DNA from: a virus
IMG/VR virus record: IMGVR_UViG_3300022602_000364
Span: 1-26,280 of that record
Strand: one strand, 5' to 3'
Length of the DNA: 26,280 nt
The notes beneath the pieces were generated by a model. That model worked only from the letters and a program-made list of their open reading frames with translations, did no database searches and was not told the origin of the DNA. Below are positions 1 through 8,358 of this stretch, piece after piece; positions within the stretch are counted from its first letter, which is position 1; every line of letters begins with the position of its first letter. The position numbers and the translations under genes were made by a program.

Positions 1-757
1 CTCCACATTTGATAACGCAGCGAATCTGGCACCAAGCGCACTGGCTGAATTCGTTGCACGCTATGAAGGCACACGGCTGGGCAGGCAAGAACTGCATGGC
101 GAATTGCTAGAAGATGTTGACGGTGCCTTGTGGTCATACGCCGTCATCGAGAGCAGCAGAGTCGATTCATTACCGCATGACGTTGTTCGCCGCGTGGTAG
201 CGGTTGACCCAGCCATCACCAATAACGCTGATTCGGATGAGACAGGCATCATCGTGTGCAGCAGGGACAGCAACGGTCACGGTTACGTGGAGGCAGACCT
301 GTCAATGCGCGGCACACCAAACGATTGGGCCAAAGCAGTCATACAGGCATACGACGATTACCAATGCGATGCAATCATTGTCGAAACGAACCAAGGCGGC
401 GACATGGTGGCAAACACATTACGCACCATCAGGCAAGCGTTACCCATTAGGGAAGTTCACGCCAAGGTAGGTAAACGACTGCGTGCTGAACCGATCTCCT
501 CTCAATACGAGCAAGGCCGCGTGCATCATGTTGGCAATCTGCAAACGTTGGAAGATCAAATGACAACGTGGACGCCTGACGATCCAAAGTCGCCAGACAG
601 GTTGGATGCACTCGTTCACGGTCTAACGGATCTAATGAACAACGGAGGCGCAGAAGCATACTTACGCTCGTTGGCGGTATTATGCGGATGCGGTTACCCG
701 AATGTTCGGGGAGCAAGTTCTTGTGCATCATGCGGCGCACTCTTGGAAGTAGGATAA
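1..757 (+). CDS. terL: Terminase large subunit, C-terminal part (5' truncated by window edge)
   Basis: The frame is open from base 2, so the gene continues to the left of the window. The first visible residues (STFDNAANLAPSALAEF, then YEGTRLGRQELHGELLEDV) match the linker that follows the ATPase domain in phage large terminases. VVRRVVAVDPAITN then begins the RNase H-fold nuclease domain, with the first catalytic Asp in VAVDPA and a later acidic site in SPDRLDALVHGL. The protein would cut concatemeric DNA during packaging and work with the portal. The tail is unusual: it ends in a Cys-x-Cys, ten residues, Cys-x2-Cys arrangement (CGCGYPNVRG...CASCG), a possible zinc ribbon not needed for the nuclease. 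The stop codon lies directly against the portal ATG. An internal ATG at 104 is not the true start because homologous sequence extends upstream of it. Confidence 0.93.
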   Translation, partial: STFDNAANLAPSALAEFVARYEGTRLGRQELHGELLEDVDGALWSYAVIESSRVDSLPHDVVRRVVAVDPAITNNADSDETGIIVCSRDSNGHGYVEADLSMRGTPNDWAKAVIQAYDDYQCDAIIVETNQGGDMVANTLRTIRQALPIREVHAKVGKRLRAEPISSQYEQGRVHHVGNLQTLEDQMTTWTPDDPKSPDRLDALVHGLTDLMNNGGAEAYLRSLAVLCGCGYPNVRGASSCASCGALLEVG

Positions 758-3022
758 ATGGGCATCAGGACGCGACTCGCTAAGGCATTGAACCTGCCAG
801 CAGGAACGGTTACGCAAACCGAACAGCAGATTGCCGCTCAAGTTCCAAACAGCGGAACAACGGCAGAACCGCTTGATCGTAACCCAGCGGATCGTGTTGT
901 CCCATTCGCTCCAGGCGGACCACTTGTACCAGCGCTGATTAACGCACCGCGTGAAGATGGCCGCGCTCTACCAAGGCGTTACGAATTTCCTGTCGCATGG
1001 AACTTGCAGATCACCGAACAACGCACGGTGCCGTTCCGTTTGCTGCGTGACGTTGCTGACGGCAGCGACATAACAAGAAAATGCATTGAGGTTGTTAAGG
1101 CTTCCCTCGCTGGAATGGATTGGGACATCAGCCTTTCCCCAGATGCCACCGCACGTATTCAAGCAGACACAAGCGGCAAATCAACGTTGATCGCTGCCCG
1201 CCAAGCACGCCAACAACTCATGCCAGAAATTACTCGCTGTAAAGACTTCTGGGCCATGCCAGACCGCATTAACGGCCTTTCATTTCCTGAATGGGTCGCA
1301 ATGGCCGTTGAAGAAATGCTTGTCATTGACGCGCTCACCATTTACCCAAACATGAGCATTGCCGAAGATAACCTTCACTCGCTAGAAATCTTGGATGGCG
1401 CAACAATCAAACCGCTGTTGGACGACCGTGGCGGCAGACCTGTACCGCCGTACCCTGCCTATCAGCAAATATTGTGGGGATTTCCGCGTGGTGAGTTCAC
1501 TGCCAGTGCTGACGCGGATGGAGAGTTCACCGCCGACGATTTGATTTATGCACCACGCACGCGCCGCCCATTCACGCCGTACGGTTATTCAGCAGTTGAA
1601 CGTGCGCTGCCAATGATTGACCTGTATATGAAGCGACTCCAATGGCTGCGTACCGAATTCACTGATGGTGTTACTCCGTCGGTGTTCATTAAGACTGGTT
1701 CGACATACGGCGGCAACCCGCAACTGCTCGCTGGCTATGAGCGCGTGATGAACGATGATCTTGCTGGCAAGACCGAACAACGTATGCGTGCTCGCATGTT
1801 GGCAGAGGACATGGAGCCAGTGTTCCCTCCTTCACTTGATTCCAAATTCCGTCCAGAAATGGATGAGTATTTGGTGAAGCAAATCTGCGGCCATTTTGGT
1901 GTGCTGCCTACGCAAATTGGTTTCTCTCCCAAGGGCGGTTTGGGTGGCACTGGAATTCAAAAGGGTGAGCAACAAAGTGCTCAAATCATCGGCATTCAAC
2001 CTCTAACGCTTTGGTTGACTGATCTGCTCAATCAATTGTCGTATCGCTTCCTTAACATGCCGCGTGATCTAACGTTCCTGCTTGCGCCATCAACGGACGA
2101 CAACAACGTCCAAGAAGCGCAACAACTCCAAATGAAAATGGAGTCAGGGATGATTACGTTCAACGAAGCGCGAGCCGAACTTGGATTGCCGTTGTTCTCA
2201 TTCCCAGAGGCAGACATCCCAATGGTGCCTAACACTTGGGTGCCGCTTGCTGATGCCGAAGAAGCGTTGGCTGGTGGAGGTGTTGTGGTGCCGCATGATG
2301 ACCCAACAACGGAGACTCCTGCATCCTCGCCAGAGCGTGAAGATGAAAACGGCACCGACGACATGACCGAACCAGACAAAACAATCAGTCTGCAATCAAT
2401 TGAACTTGCCGCATTTGCCAATTGGACCAAAGGCAAGCGGAAGCGCGAATTTGTTTTTGAATTCCTTGACAGCGACAAAAGCAAATCATTGAACGCATTA
2501 GCGAAGCACGATCCGCAAGCAGCGCGTGAACTTGCTTTGGTTTTCAAGGCAGACAAGCCAACACAAAGCGATTCATTCAAGCCGCCAGCAGGCGTTAGAG
2601 CAGCAGCAAAGCGTGCCTTGGAATGGATTGCTGACGGTCATGCTGGTGACGGGTTCACTGACACTGGTCGTAAACGTGCCGCTGATCTAGCACGCGGAGC
2701 ATCCGTTAGCGCGGAGACCATTGGGCGCATGGTGAGTTTTTTTGCACGCCATGAACCTGACAAAAAGGCAAAGGGATTCAATTCGGGTGAAGATGGTTTC
2801 CCCTCGCCTGGCCGTGTCGCTTGGGATGCGTGGGGTGGTGACGCTGGAAAGTCTTGGTCCGAATCAGTGCATGAGCGGTTGAAGGCTGACGATGCTGATT
2901 TGATTAAGGCGGATGATGCCAGGGGGCGAGACATTGCCCCTGTCATTTCCAGGGGCCGAGGCGGTGACGGAACTGCAAGCGATATACGCTCAACGCCTAG
3001 CAGATTCCGTTGGCTCCGCTGA
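758..3022 (+). CDS. Portal protein with long C-terminal extension
   Basis: Portal rings sit at one capsid vertex and form the DNA channel. Roughly residues 60-520 look like an actinophage portal: VPFRLLRDVADGSDITRKCI near the start, a central region with LMIDLYMKRLQWLRTEFTDG-like helices, and QICGHFGVLPTQIGFS followed by GLGGTGIQKGEQQSAQ. At 754 residues it is much longer than common portals of 450-550. The extra part, about residues 607-705, is a compact module with motifs FKPPAGVRAAAKRALEW, VSAETIGRMVSFFARHE and FPSPGRVAWDAWGGD. I have seen similar modules attached to phage head proteins but cannot name the family with certainty. The start is the ATG immediately after the terminase stop. 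The last 110 bases overlap the next gene in another frame. Confidence 0.9.
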   Translation: MGIRTRLAKALNLPAGTVTQTEQQIAAQVPNSGTTAEPLDRNPADRVVPFAPGGPLVPALINAPREDGRALPRRYEFPVAWNLQITEQRTVPFRLLRDVADGSDITRKCIEVVKASLAGMDWDISLSPDATARIQADTSGKSTLIAARQARQQLMPEITRCKDFWAMPDRINGLSFPEWVAMAVEEMLVIDALTIYPNMSIAEDNLHSLEILDGATIKPLLDDRGGRPVPPYPAYQQILWGFPRGEFTASADADGEFTADDLIYAPRTRRPFTPYGYSAVERALPMIDLYMKRLQWLRTEFTDGVTPSVFIKTGSTYGGNPQLLAGYERVMNDDLAGKTEQRMRARMLAEDMEPVFPPSLDSKFRPEMDEYLVKQICGHFGVLPTQIGFSPKGGLGGTGIQKGEQQSAQIIGIQPLTLWLTDLLNQLSYRFLNMPRDLTFLLAPSTDDNNVQEAQQLQMKMESGMITFNEARAELGLPLFSFPEADIPMVPNTWVPLADAEEALAGGGVVVPHDDPTTETPASSPEREDENGTDDMTEPDKTISLQSIELAAFANWTKGKRKREFVFEFLDSDKSKSLNALAKHDPQAARELALVFKADKPTQSDSFKPPAGVRAAAKRALEWIADGHAGDGFTDTGRKRAADLARGASVSAETIGRMVSFFARHEPDKKAKGFNSGEDGFPSPGRVAWDAWGGDAGKSWSESVHERLKADDADLIKADDARGRDIAPVISRGRGGDGTASDIRSTPSRFRWLR

Positions 3023-4205
3023 CTTTGATTCGCTTGCCAGCAGGTTTGCTTCACAAATGCCAGACGACCCAACTGAATGGGTAAAGCAGAACGCACCGAA
3101 CGTTATTGGTGATGATGTTGCTGGCGTGCTGGAAGATTTGTATTACGAAGCGGCATGGGTTGGTAAAGCAACCGCATTGGCGTATCTGCCACAAGCGAGC
3201 AGAAAAGCAGCAAGCCCACTAACGTCGGCGGTTAATTGGGATAATTGGAAACCAGGCGATTCCGCTGCTGCCAAAAAGTTGATAGGAACAAAGAACGGTC
3301 AAGGTCTTAAGAACCTGCTCGACAACCGTTACGTGCGCATCAAGGGAATGAATGACACTCAATATCAGCGGCTTGGAAACATCCTTGGTCACGGCGTAAA
3401 GAAGGGCAACCCGCCAGCGGCTATCGCTCAAAGCATAAAGAAGCATTTTGGCGGTGACATGAATTGGGCTTTCATGGTTGCACGAACGGAAGTTGCTGCT
3501 GCTATGACGGCATCATCATTGGACACCTATCAAGGTGCAGGCGTAACGCAAGTCGCATGGGTAACGGCAGCCGATTGTGATTGCCAAATCTGCAATTCAT
3601 ACGCTGAGATGAGTCCAGTCGGCATTGATGATGGCTTTGGTGATCTTGATGGACCGCCTGGTCACCCAAATTGTTTGTGCGTTATTGAGCCTGTATTGGA
3701 TGACGGTTATCAACTGCCAGCGGCAGACAGCAGCGGCAATGAACTTGATGCTCATGCTTTGGATGCGGTCAATGCCGAAGGTGATGTGACACAAGCAGAT
3801 TCATACGCATCAGGCAAGGCAGCAACCGTTGATGCTGTTAAGGCTGACCGTAACGTTAGAAAGCAAGCGTTAGAGCGGTTGGAAAAAATACCAATGGTGG
3901 ACGATGAGCAAATTAATGTGCCTTGGCCTATCAAGAAGCAACCGAAACTTGATCCAGAGGTTTGGGAAGATTCCAAAATTAAAGCGGTTGAGATTACTGA
4001 ACTGTATGCCTCTCAAAAATATTTGAAGAAGCAGCGAGTCATTTGGTTTATCAATAATCCTGGCGCGATTGAGCCTGGGCGTAGAGCACTTGGAAACGTG
4101 TATGCTACGGATGGCTCTAACGTGATTGTGGATGGGCATCACCGACTCGCCGCTTATTGGCTGCTTGACGCGGAAGTGGCAAACGTTTGGTTCTTGGAGG
4201 AATAG
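2913..4205 (+). CDS. MuF-type minor head protein with C-terminal ParB-like domain
   Basis: The central region (about residues 180-262) shows the Mu F / SPP1 gp7 signature: ARTEVAAAMTASSL, then CDCQICNSYAE and PPGHPNCLCVIEP, a Cys/His cluster typical of the family. Such proteins are packaged in few copies next to the portal and sometimes carry effector domains. The C-terminus (about residues 345-430) is a separate domain: VEITELYASQKYLKK, then NVYATDGSNVIVDGHHRLAA. The DGHHRLAA motif is the hallmark of ParB/sulfiredoxin-fold domains. Fusion of MuF to a ParB-like tail is the layout of phage MuF effector proteins, so it may be delivered with the DNA; that role is inference. The start ATG follows AAGGCGG, and the sequence it encodes (TELQAIYAQRLADS) looks protein-like, so the long overlap with the portal gene appears real. 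The stop overlaps the next start. Confidence 0.85.
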   Translation: MMPGGETLPLSFPGAEAVTELQAIYAQRLADSVGSADFDSLASRFASQMPDDPTEWVKQNAPNVIGDDVAGVLEDLYYEAAWVGKATALAYLPQASRKAASPLTSAVNWDNWKPGDSAAAKKLIGTKNGQGLKNLLDNRYVRIKGMNDTQYQRLGNILGHGVKKGNPPAAIAQSIKKHFGGDMNWAFMVARTEVAAAMTASSLDTYQGAGVTQVAWVTAADCDCQICNSYAEMSPVGIDDGFGDLDGPPGHPNCLCVIEPVLDDGYQLPAADSSGNELDAHALDAVNAEGDVTQADSYASGKAATVDAVKADRNVRKQALERLEKIPMVDDEQINVPWPIKKQPKLDPEVWEDSKIKAVEITELYASQKYLKKQRVIWFINNPGAIEPGRRALGNVYATDGSNVIVDGHHRLAAYWLLDAEVANVWFLEE

Positions 4206-5389
4206 TGGCTGTTGACACCAGCGTTTTTGCGCGGATCATCAAGCAGGAAAAGCAGGCGGATGGAACGCTGCTTGTTACTGGCATTGCTACTGATGACACG
4301 TTGGATGTTGACCAGCAGATTTGTGATCCCAATTGGCTTGAGCAGGCAATGCCGCAATGGTTTGAGTACGGGAACATTCGTGAGCAACACAGCAACATTG
4401 CCGCTGGTGTAGCAACCCGCCTTGAACAAGACGGAAGCAAGCATGTCGTAACGGCTCGCGTGGTTGATCCAGGCTCGGTCAACAAAGTTGAGTTGGGTGT
4501 GCTTAAAGGTTTCAGCATTGGTATTCGTAACCCGCGAGTAATCAAAGATAAGGCCGCACCTGGCGGTCGAATTGTTGACGGCGAGATTGTGGAAGTTTCC
4601 TTGGTGGATCGTCCCGCCAATCCGTCGTGCATGTTGGAGTTAGCCAAGAGCGTCGGCGGCGTGTTGCAGCAGACGGAGACCCTGATTGAAAAGGATGCTG
4701 TTATGGAGCGTTGCTCAAAGTGCGGTAAGGCTTGTTCCGCCGATGATCTGAATGACCAGAAGATGTGCGCTGATTGTGTAGGCAAGGCCGCTGAGTCGTC
4801 CGAGGAATCGTCGATGCCTGCTGCTGAATCAAGCGAAGAATCGTCAGAGGAATCAAGCGAGGAATCGTCCGAAGAATCCAGTGCTGCCAAGGCACCAAAG
4901 GAAGAATCGTCACAGGAGATTGGCGAGGTTTCCGATTCCGTTATGGGGGAGGAGTCATCCCAGGAGGGCAACATTGGCGGCGTTGCTGGACGAGCCGCAG
5001 AAGCAAGCGAGGGTTCAGATAGTGAGGAAAGTCTTGGCGAAGAATCGGGCGAAGCGTCCGATGGTGGCGATAGCAATGCCACTCTCGCTGACACGCTTGC
5101 ACGAATTGAGTCAATGCTGACACAATTAATTTCAAGCAGCGATGCAACGGAGGAAACCGCTAAGAGCATCAAGTCAATTGATGAGCGGTTGTCAAAGGTT
5201 GAGAAGTCTGCTAAGCCCCACGGTCCTGCGCGCACCATCACTAAGTCTGCTGGCGTGTCGGAGGATGAAGCAATGCTAAAGGCAGCGCGTGCTGCCGAAT
5301 ACCGTGCCAAGGCTGCCGCAACCACAGATCGTTCCCTCGCCGAGGGTTATCTGTTGCTGGCATACGAAGCAGAATCCACCAACAAGTAA
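4205..5389 (+). CDS. Capsid maturation protease fused to scaffold-like region
   Basis: The N-terminal 145 residues are an HK97-type (U35) prohead protease. The probable triad is His62 in REQHS, Ser104 in LKGFSIGI and Glu130 in EIVEVSLVDRPANP. Residues 170-191 form a Cys-x2-Cys, fourteen residues, Cys-x2-Cys zinc knuckle (CSKCG...CADC). About residues 197-226 are Ser-Glu repeats, followed by an acidic disordered stretch and a C-terminal helical region (LADTLARIESMLTQLISSS, IKSIDERLSKVEKS), as expected of a scaffold delta domain. I chose GTG at 4205: it overlaps the MuF stop (TAGTG) and has GGAGG four bases upstream. A start at 4187 lies before that ribosome site. The 395-residue product would assemble and then process the procapsid. 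Its position before the capsid gene is canonical. Confidence 0.85.
   Translation: MAVDTSVFARIIKQEKQADGTLLVTGIATDDTLDVDQQICDPNWLEQAMPQWFEYGNIREQHSNIAAGVATRLEQDGSKHVVTARVVDPGSVNKVELGVLKGFSIGIRNPRVIKDKAAPGGRIVDGEIVEVSLVDRPANPSCMLELAKSVGGVLQQTETLIEKDAVMERCSKCGKACSADDLNDQKMCADCVGKAAESSEESSMPAAESSEESSEESSEESSEESSAAKAPKEESSQEIGEVSDSVMGEESSQEGNIGGVAGRAAEASEGSDSEESLGEESGEASDGGDSNATLADTLARIESMLTQLISSSDATEETAKSIKSIDERLSKVEKSAKPHGPARTITKSAGVSEDEAMLKAARAAEYRAKAAATTDRSLAEGYLLLAYEAESTNK
4793..4882 (+). repeat. Ser-Glu repeat tract inside the protease-scaffold gene
   Basis: Units reading S-S-E-E recur six or more times. Serine is written with mixed codons (TCG, TCC, TCA, AGC), so the DNA is not a simple perfect repeat and the pattern is held at protein level. 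It is a flexible acidic linker between the zinc knuckle and the helical scaffold part. Confidence 0.85.
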
Positions 5390-5400
5390 GGAAAACAATT

Positions 5401-7110
5401 ATGGCTCCGCAATTGCCCCGTGCTGAGGAGTTGTTCGGCAGCGATAACCCGCGTGATCTGGCAGCAAAGGCTGACGCTTTTAACGAAGCGACTGTTAAGT
5501 CGATGCAGGCTGGCGCTCGTGGCGATTTCGTTCCCGCCGTTCACATCCCTGGCGTTTCCGAGAATTCTCCCGTTAGCGCATTGGGCGCACTGGAGAAGGC
5601 TTTGTCCAACCCGTCCATCGCTAAGTCCATTGACGCTTCAACGCTGGCTTCATTGCAGACTCAGGTTCAGCAGCAGCGCGAAATCGTCAAGGACATCACC
5701 ATTGGTGACGGCCTGACCACTGGTTCCCCAATTGGAACTGGTCTGGTTCCGTTCGACCTGGAGGCTCCTGCCAAGTACCTTGCTCCTCGCCCGACTCCGC
5801 TGCGTAACAAGTTGCCGCGTGAAAAGGGACAGGGCACTGCCCGTCGCTTCAAGCGCATCACTGGCATTACTGGTTCGGGCACTGGTGGCGTTGGCTCGTT
5901 CCACCCAGGTATCAGCGAAACCACCCAGAACAACTTTGCTCCGAATGGTGCCAGCAACGCGCTGTACCTGAACCGTGGAGCAAAGATTTCGTACGCTGGC
6001 GACGACAAGATTGTTCCGTACTTTGCGTTCGGTCTGTCTGACAGCGTTTCGTTCGAGGCTCAATTCGCTGGCCAGGGTTTCCAGGACATTCGTGCGCTGT
6101 CTGCCCAGTCGCTGCTCTACTCATCCATGCTGATGGAGGAGCGGATGCTGCTCATGGGTCGCGGATCTAACACCTCGTACTTCGCGGGTGCATTGTCCGT
6201 CCCGACTGCAACCATCGCTAACGCTTCACCGAACGCTGGTGAGTCTGCTGTGACTGGTTACACCACGAACATCTGGGTCAAGGTCACTGCTGACGCTGGT
6301 GATTTTGGTGAGTCGGCATCGTCCACCATCGCTTCTGTTGCTGCCTCCGCAGGAACCGTTGCAGTGGTTACGATTTCCTCCGCAATCACGGGTGCACTTG
6401 GCTACCGCGTTTACGTTGGAACTGGTGCTTCCGCACCTGCTGATTCGGCCCTGTTCTATGCAGGCCGCACTGGGTCGCTGACCTTCCGCATCACTGGTGC
6501 TCTGCCGACCAGCGGAACGACTGTGGCTCACGCAGTCAGCACCGACACCTCTGCCTACTCAAATGGTTACGACGGCATCATGGCCTACGTGACTGGCTCG
6601 CAGGCTGGTTACACGAAGAACCTGAACAGCACGTTCAACGGTGTTAGCCCTGGTTCGGAGTTCCAGGCAGCGTTTGCTAGCCTTTACACCTCCGTTAAGG
6701 CCGATCCCGATGAGATCCTGTTCAACGGCACTGACCGTAAGAACCTGTCCGAGTTGCTGAAAAACTCGTCCAGCACCAACTACCGCCTCACTCTCCAGCA
6801 GGATGAGATTGGTAACGCGGTGGTCGGTTCTGTCATCACTGCAATCCAGAATGAGGTCACTGGCAAGGTTGTGCCGATGACCGTTCATCCCTGGATGCCG
6901 CAGGGCAACACGGCGATCCTGTCCTACTCGCTGCCGATTCCTGATTCACAGGTCAGCAACGTGTGGTCGGTGGTCAACGTGCAGGACTACATGGGCATTA
7001 ACTGGCCAGTCGTGGACTTCCAGTACCAGATGTCCTCGTACTGGCAAGGCACCTTCGTGTGCTACGCCCCCGCGTGGAACGGCTCCATCACTGGAATCGC
7101 TGTTTCCTAG
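5401..7110 (+). CDS. Major capsid protein, HK97 fold, with an inserted domain
   Basis: This is the first large gene after the protease-scaffold, has a good ribosome site (AAGGAAAAC before ATG) and the most GC-rich, selected-looking codons in the window, as expected for the most abundant virion protein. The N-terminal ~110 residues are helical (LGALEKALSNPSIAKSI, QTQVQQQREIVKDI) and may act as a delta-like segment. LVPFDLEAPAKYLAPRPTPL resembles the start of the mature fold in actinophage capsids. A beta-rich Ser/Thr/Ala stretch at about residues 265-385, including SASSTIASVAASAGTV and LGYRVYVGTG, interrupts the fold and looks like an Ig- or fibronectin-like surface domain. The fold resumes with NGYDGIMAYVTGSQAGY and ends with a typical C-terminal beta region. 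At 569 residues it is long for the family, which the insertion explains. Confidence 0.9.
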   Translation: MAPQLPRAEELFGSDNPRDLAAKADAFNEATVKSMQAGARGDFVPAVHIPGVSENSPVSALGALEKALSNPSIAKSIDASTLASLQTQVQQQREIVKDITIGDGLTTGSPIGTGLVPFDLEAPAKYLAPRPTPLRNKLPREKGQGTARRFKRITGITGSGTGGVGSFHPGISETTQNNFAPNGASNALYLNRGAKISYAGDDKIVPYFAFGLSDSVSFEAQFAGQGFQDIRALSAQSLLYSSMLMEERMLLMGRGSNTSYFAGALSVPTATIANASPNAGESAVTGYTTNIWVKVTADAGDFGESASSTIASVAASAGTVAVVTISSAITGALGYRVYVGTGASAPADSALFYAGRTGSLTFRITGALPTSGTTVAHAVSTDTSAYSNGYDGIMAYVTGSQAGYTKNLNSTFNGVSPGSEFQAAFASLYTSVKADPDEILFNGTDRKNLSELLKNSSSTNYRLTLQQDEIGNAVVGSVITAIQNEVTGKVVPMTVHPWMPQGNTAILSYSLPIPDSQVSNVWSVVNVQDYMGINWPVVDFQYQMSSYWQGTFVCYAPAWNGSITGIAVS

Positions 7111-7119
7111 CACCTGATT

Positions 7120-7181
7120 GTCTGCGGGGGAGGGGAAATCTAACCAAAGCCCGTCCCTTTGGTTACCTCTCCCTCGCAGAC
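7120..7181 (+). terminator. Long hairpin after the capsid gene (terminator or processing site)
   Basis: Bases 7120-7135 pair with 7166-7181 over 16 bp with only two G-U wobbles. Bases 7141-7149 (TAACCAAAG) pair perfectly with 7157-7165, leaving a 7-base loop CCCGTCC. The only flaw is a 5-base bulge (7136-7140). It begins nine bases after the capsid stop. There is no T-run behind it, so it could be a Rho-independent terminator of the tail-less type common in actinobacteria, a partial attenuator, or a stabilising 3' end for the capsid mRNA. It fits the need for far more capsid than downstream protein. Confidence 0.75.
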
Positions 7182-7202
7182 CTCAACGATTGGACGGATG
7201 TA

Positions 7203-7475
7203 ATGAAAAGAATGGTCGCTCCTAACGACACGATGCGTTCAGTTGAAATACAAGGCGCACGTACTGGTGCCAGCAAAACTTATTACTGGCAAAAGGATGG
7301 AACGGTCCATGTGAACTCAGAGCGTCACATTAAAGCGCTCAAGGAAGCAGGGTTCACGGAGGCAGGTATTGGCGGTGCCGCTTCTAACGGCGGATATGTT
7401 TGTAGCGGTTGCGGCTTCCATATGTGGTTCAAGACTTGTTCTAGATGCGGTGCGGAAGGCGTGAAGAATGGCTAA
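7203..7475 (+). CDS. Small zinc-ribbon protein
   Basis: The 90-residue product has an N-terminal half of mixed beta type (MRSVEIQGARTGASKTYYWQ, VHVNSERHIKALKEAGFTEA) and a C-terminal ribbon with YVCSGCGFHMWFKTCSRCGA: two Cys-x2-Cys pairs ten residues apart, a clear zinc-binding pattern. I chose ATG 7203 because the frame upstream runs back through the hairpin and into the capsid gene, where it is only a shadow. The stop overlaps the following start by 8 bases. Similar small proteins lie between capsid and neck genes in many actinophages; their role is unknown to me. A head-associated or assembly role is inferred from position only. Confidence 0.75.
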   Translation: MKRMVAPNDTMRSVEIQGARTGASKTYYWQKDGTVHVNSERHIKALKEAGFTEAGIGGAASNGGYVCSGCGFHMWFKTCSRCGAEGVKNG

Positions 7476-8358
7476 CGCAGTAACAACTACCTCGCCGTTA
7501 TTCTCCGTTCCGTATTTGACGATTGCGGAATACAAACAGGCACCGACAGCGGTCGATGTCGATGATTTGGTTGGTGGCGGTACTCAAGCCATTAACAATC
7601 AAGAATTGGCGAACGTTGTTGCTCGCGCTTCATCTTGGATTGATTCGTATTGCGGTCAGGTCTTAGGCGCGACTACAGACACGGAAGCGATGCGTGCCCG
7701 TGTTGACCGCAACGGGTTTTTAACAATTCACCCGCGCTTTTTCCCTATCGTGGAAGTGGTTTCCCTTTCATATGGCGTGCTGCCTAACAGCATTGCTCCC
7801 ATTGATGTTTCGACCGTTTGGATTGAGAACCAATCCATCGTTGTCCCGCTTACTGGAATCAACATGGCGTTCAGTAACGGACCAATTCAATTCAACGGTA
7901 ACTATTCCACCACGCAGGAATCATTTGTGTCCGTTACGTACGTCAACGGTTACGCAAACACAGTGCTTACTTCCAATGTCAGCGCATCCGCAACATCAAT
8001 TCCAGTTTCCGACTTGGCTGCTTTTCTACCTGGCGGTCAATTCGCTATTTACGACGGCTCAAACACTGAACTGTTGAACGTGGCATCCACGTTTACGCCA
8101 ACGTCAGGCGCAGGGAGCCTCCCAATCAGCACACAACTGGCATATGCTCACACAAGCGGAATTAGCGTCTCTACGTTGCCGCCAGCAATCAAGCAGGCAG
8201 CAATCTACGTAACGTCAGCCATTTTGAAGGCTCGTGGTAACGCAGCATTGGTGATGGGAAACATCACGCCTGGTGCGGTGCAAAACGCCAACCCTGGCGC
8301 AAACAATGACTTGATGGCCGCTTGGGACATTCTTAAGCCCTACCGCAGGATTCGTTAA
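7468..8358 (+). CDS. Head-tail adaptor (neck) protein
   Basis: Position directly after the capsid module and before the tail terminator and tube genes marks a head-tail joining protein. The N-terminal region (PYLTIAEYKQAPTAVDVDDL, NNQELANVVARASSWIDSYC) has the helical pattern of HK97 gp6-like adaptors. The C-terminus closes with LPPAIKQAAIYVTSAILKARG and WDILKPYRRIR, also typical. At 296 residues it is about twice the size of simple gp6 proteins. The extra length is a beta-rich stretch at about residues 95-235 (NVSASATSIPVSDLAAFLPG, then FAIYDGSNTELLNV). Such insertions are common in actinophage connectors. It overlaps the next ORF as TAATG. Confidence 0.7.
   Translation: MANAVTTTSPLFSVPYLTIAEYKQAPTAVDVDDLVGGGTQAINNQELANVVARASSWIDSYCGQVLGATTDTEAMRARVDRNGFLTIHPRFFPIVEVVSLSYGVLPNSIAPIDVSTVWIENQSIVVPLTGINMAFSNGPIQFNGNYSTTQESFVSVTYVNGYANTVLTSNVSASATSIPVSDLAAFLPGGQFAIYDGSNTELLNVASTFTPTSGAGSLPISTQLAYAHTSGISVSTLPPAIKQAAIYVTSAILKARGNAALVMGNITPGAVQNANPGANNDLMAAWDILKPYRRIR

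Noticed and set aside
2032-2580. 182-codon open frame on the minus strand
   Set aside because: Ser-rich shadow of the portal gene; no neighbouring leftward genes or promoter.
4117-5325. 402-codon open frame on the minus strand
   Set aside because: It mirrors the protease-scaffold gene; its Ser/Asp-rich product is the antisense of the Ser-Glu repeat, with no domain and no ribosome site.
7059-7202. Upstream start of the zinc-ribbon gene inside the capsid gene
   Set aside because: The extra 48 residues are translated from capsid coding DNA in a shifted frame and from the long hairpin; they show no protein-like pattern.
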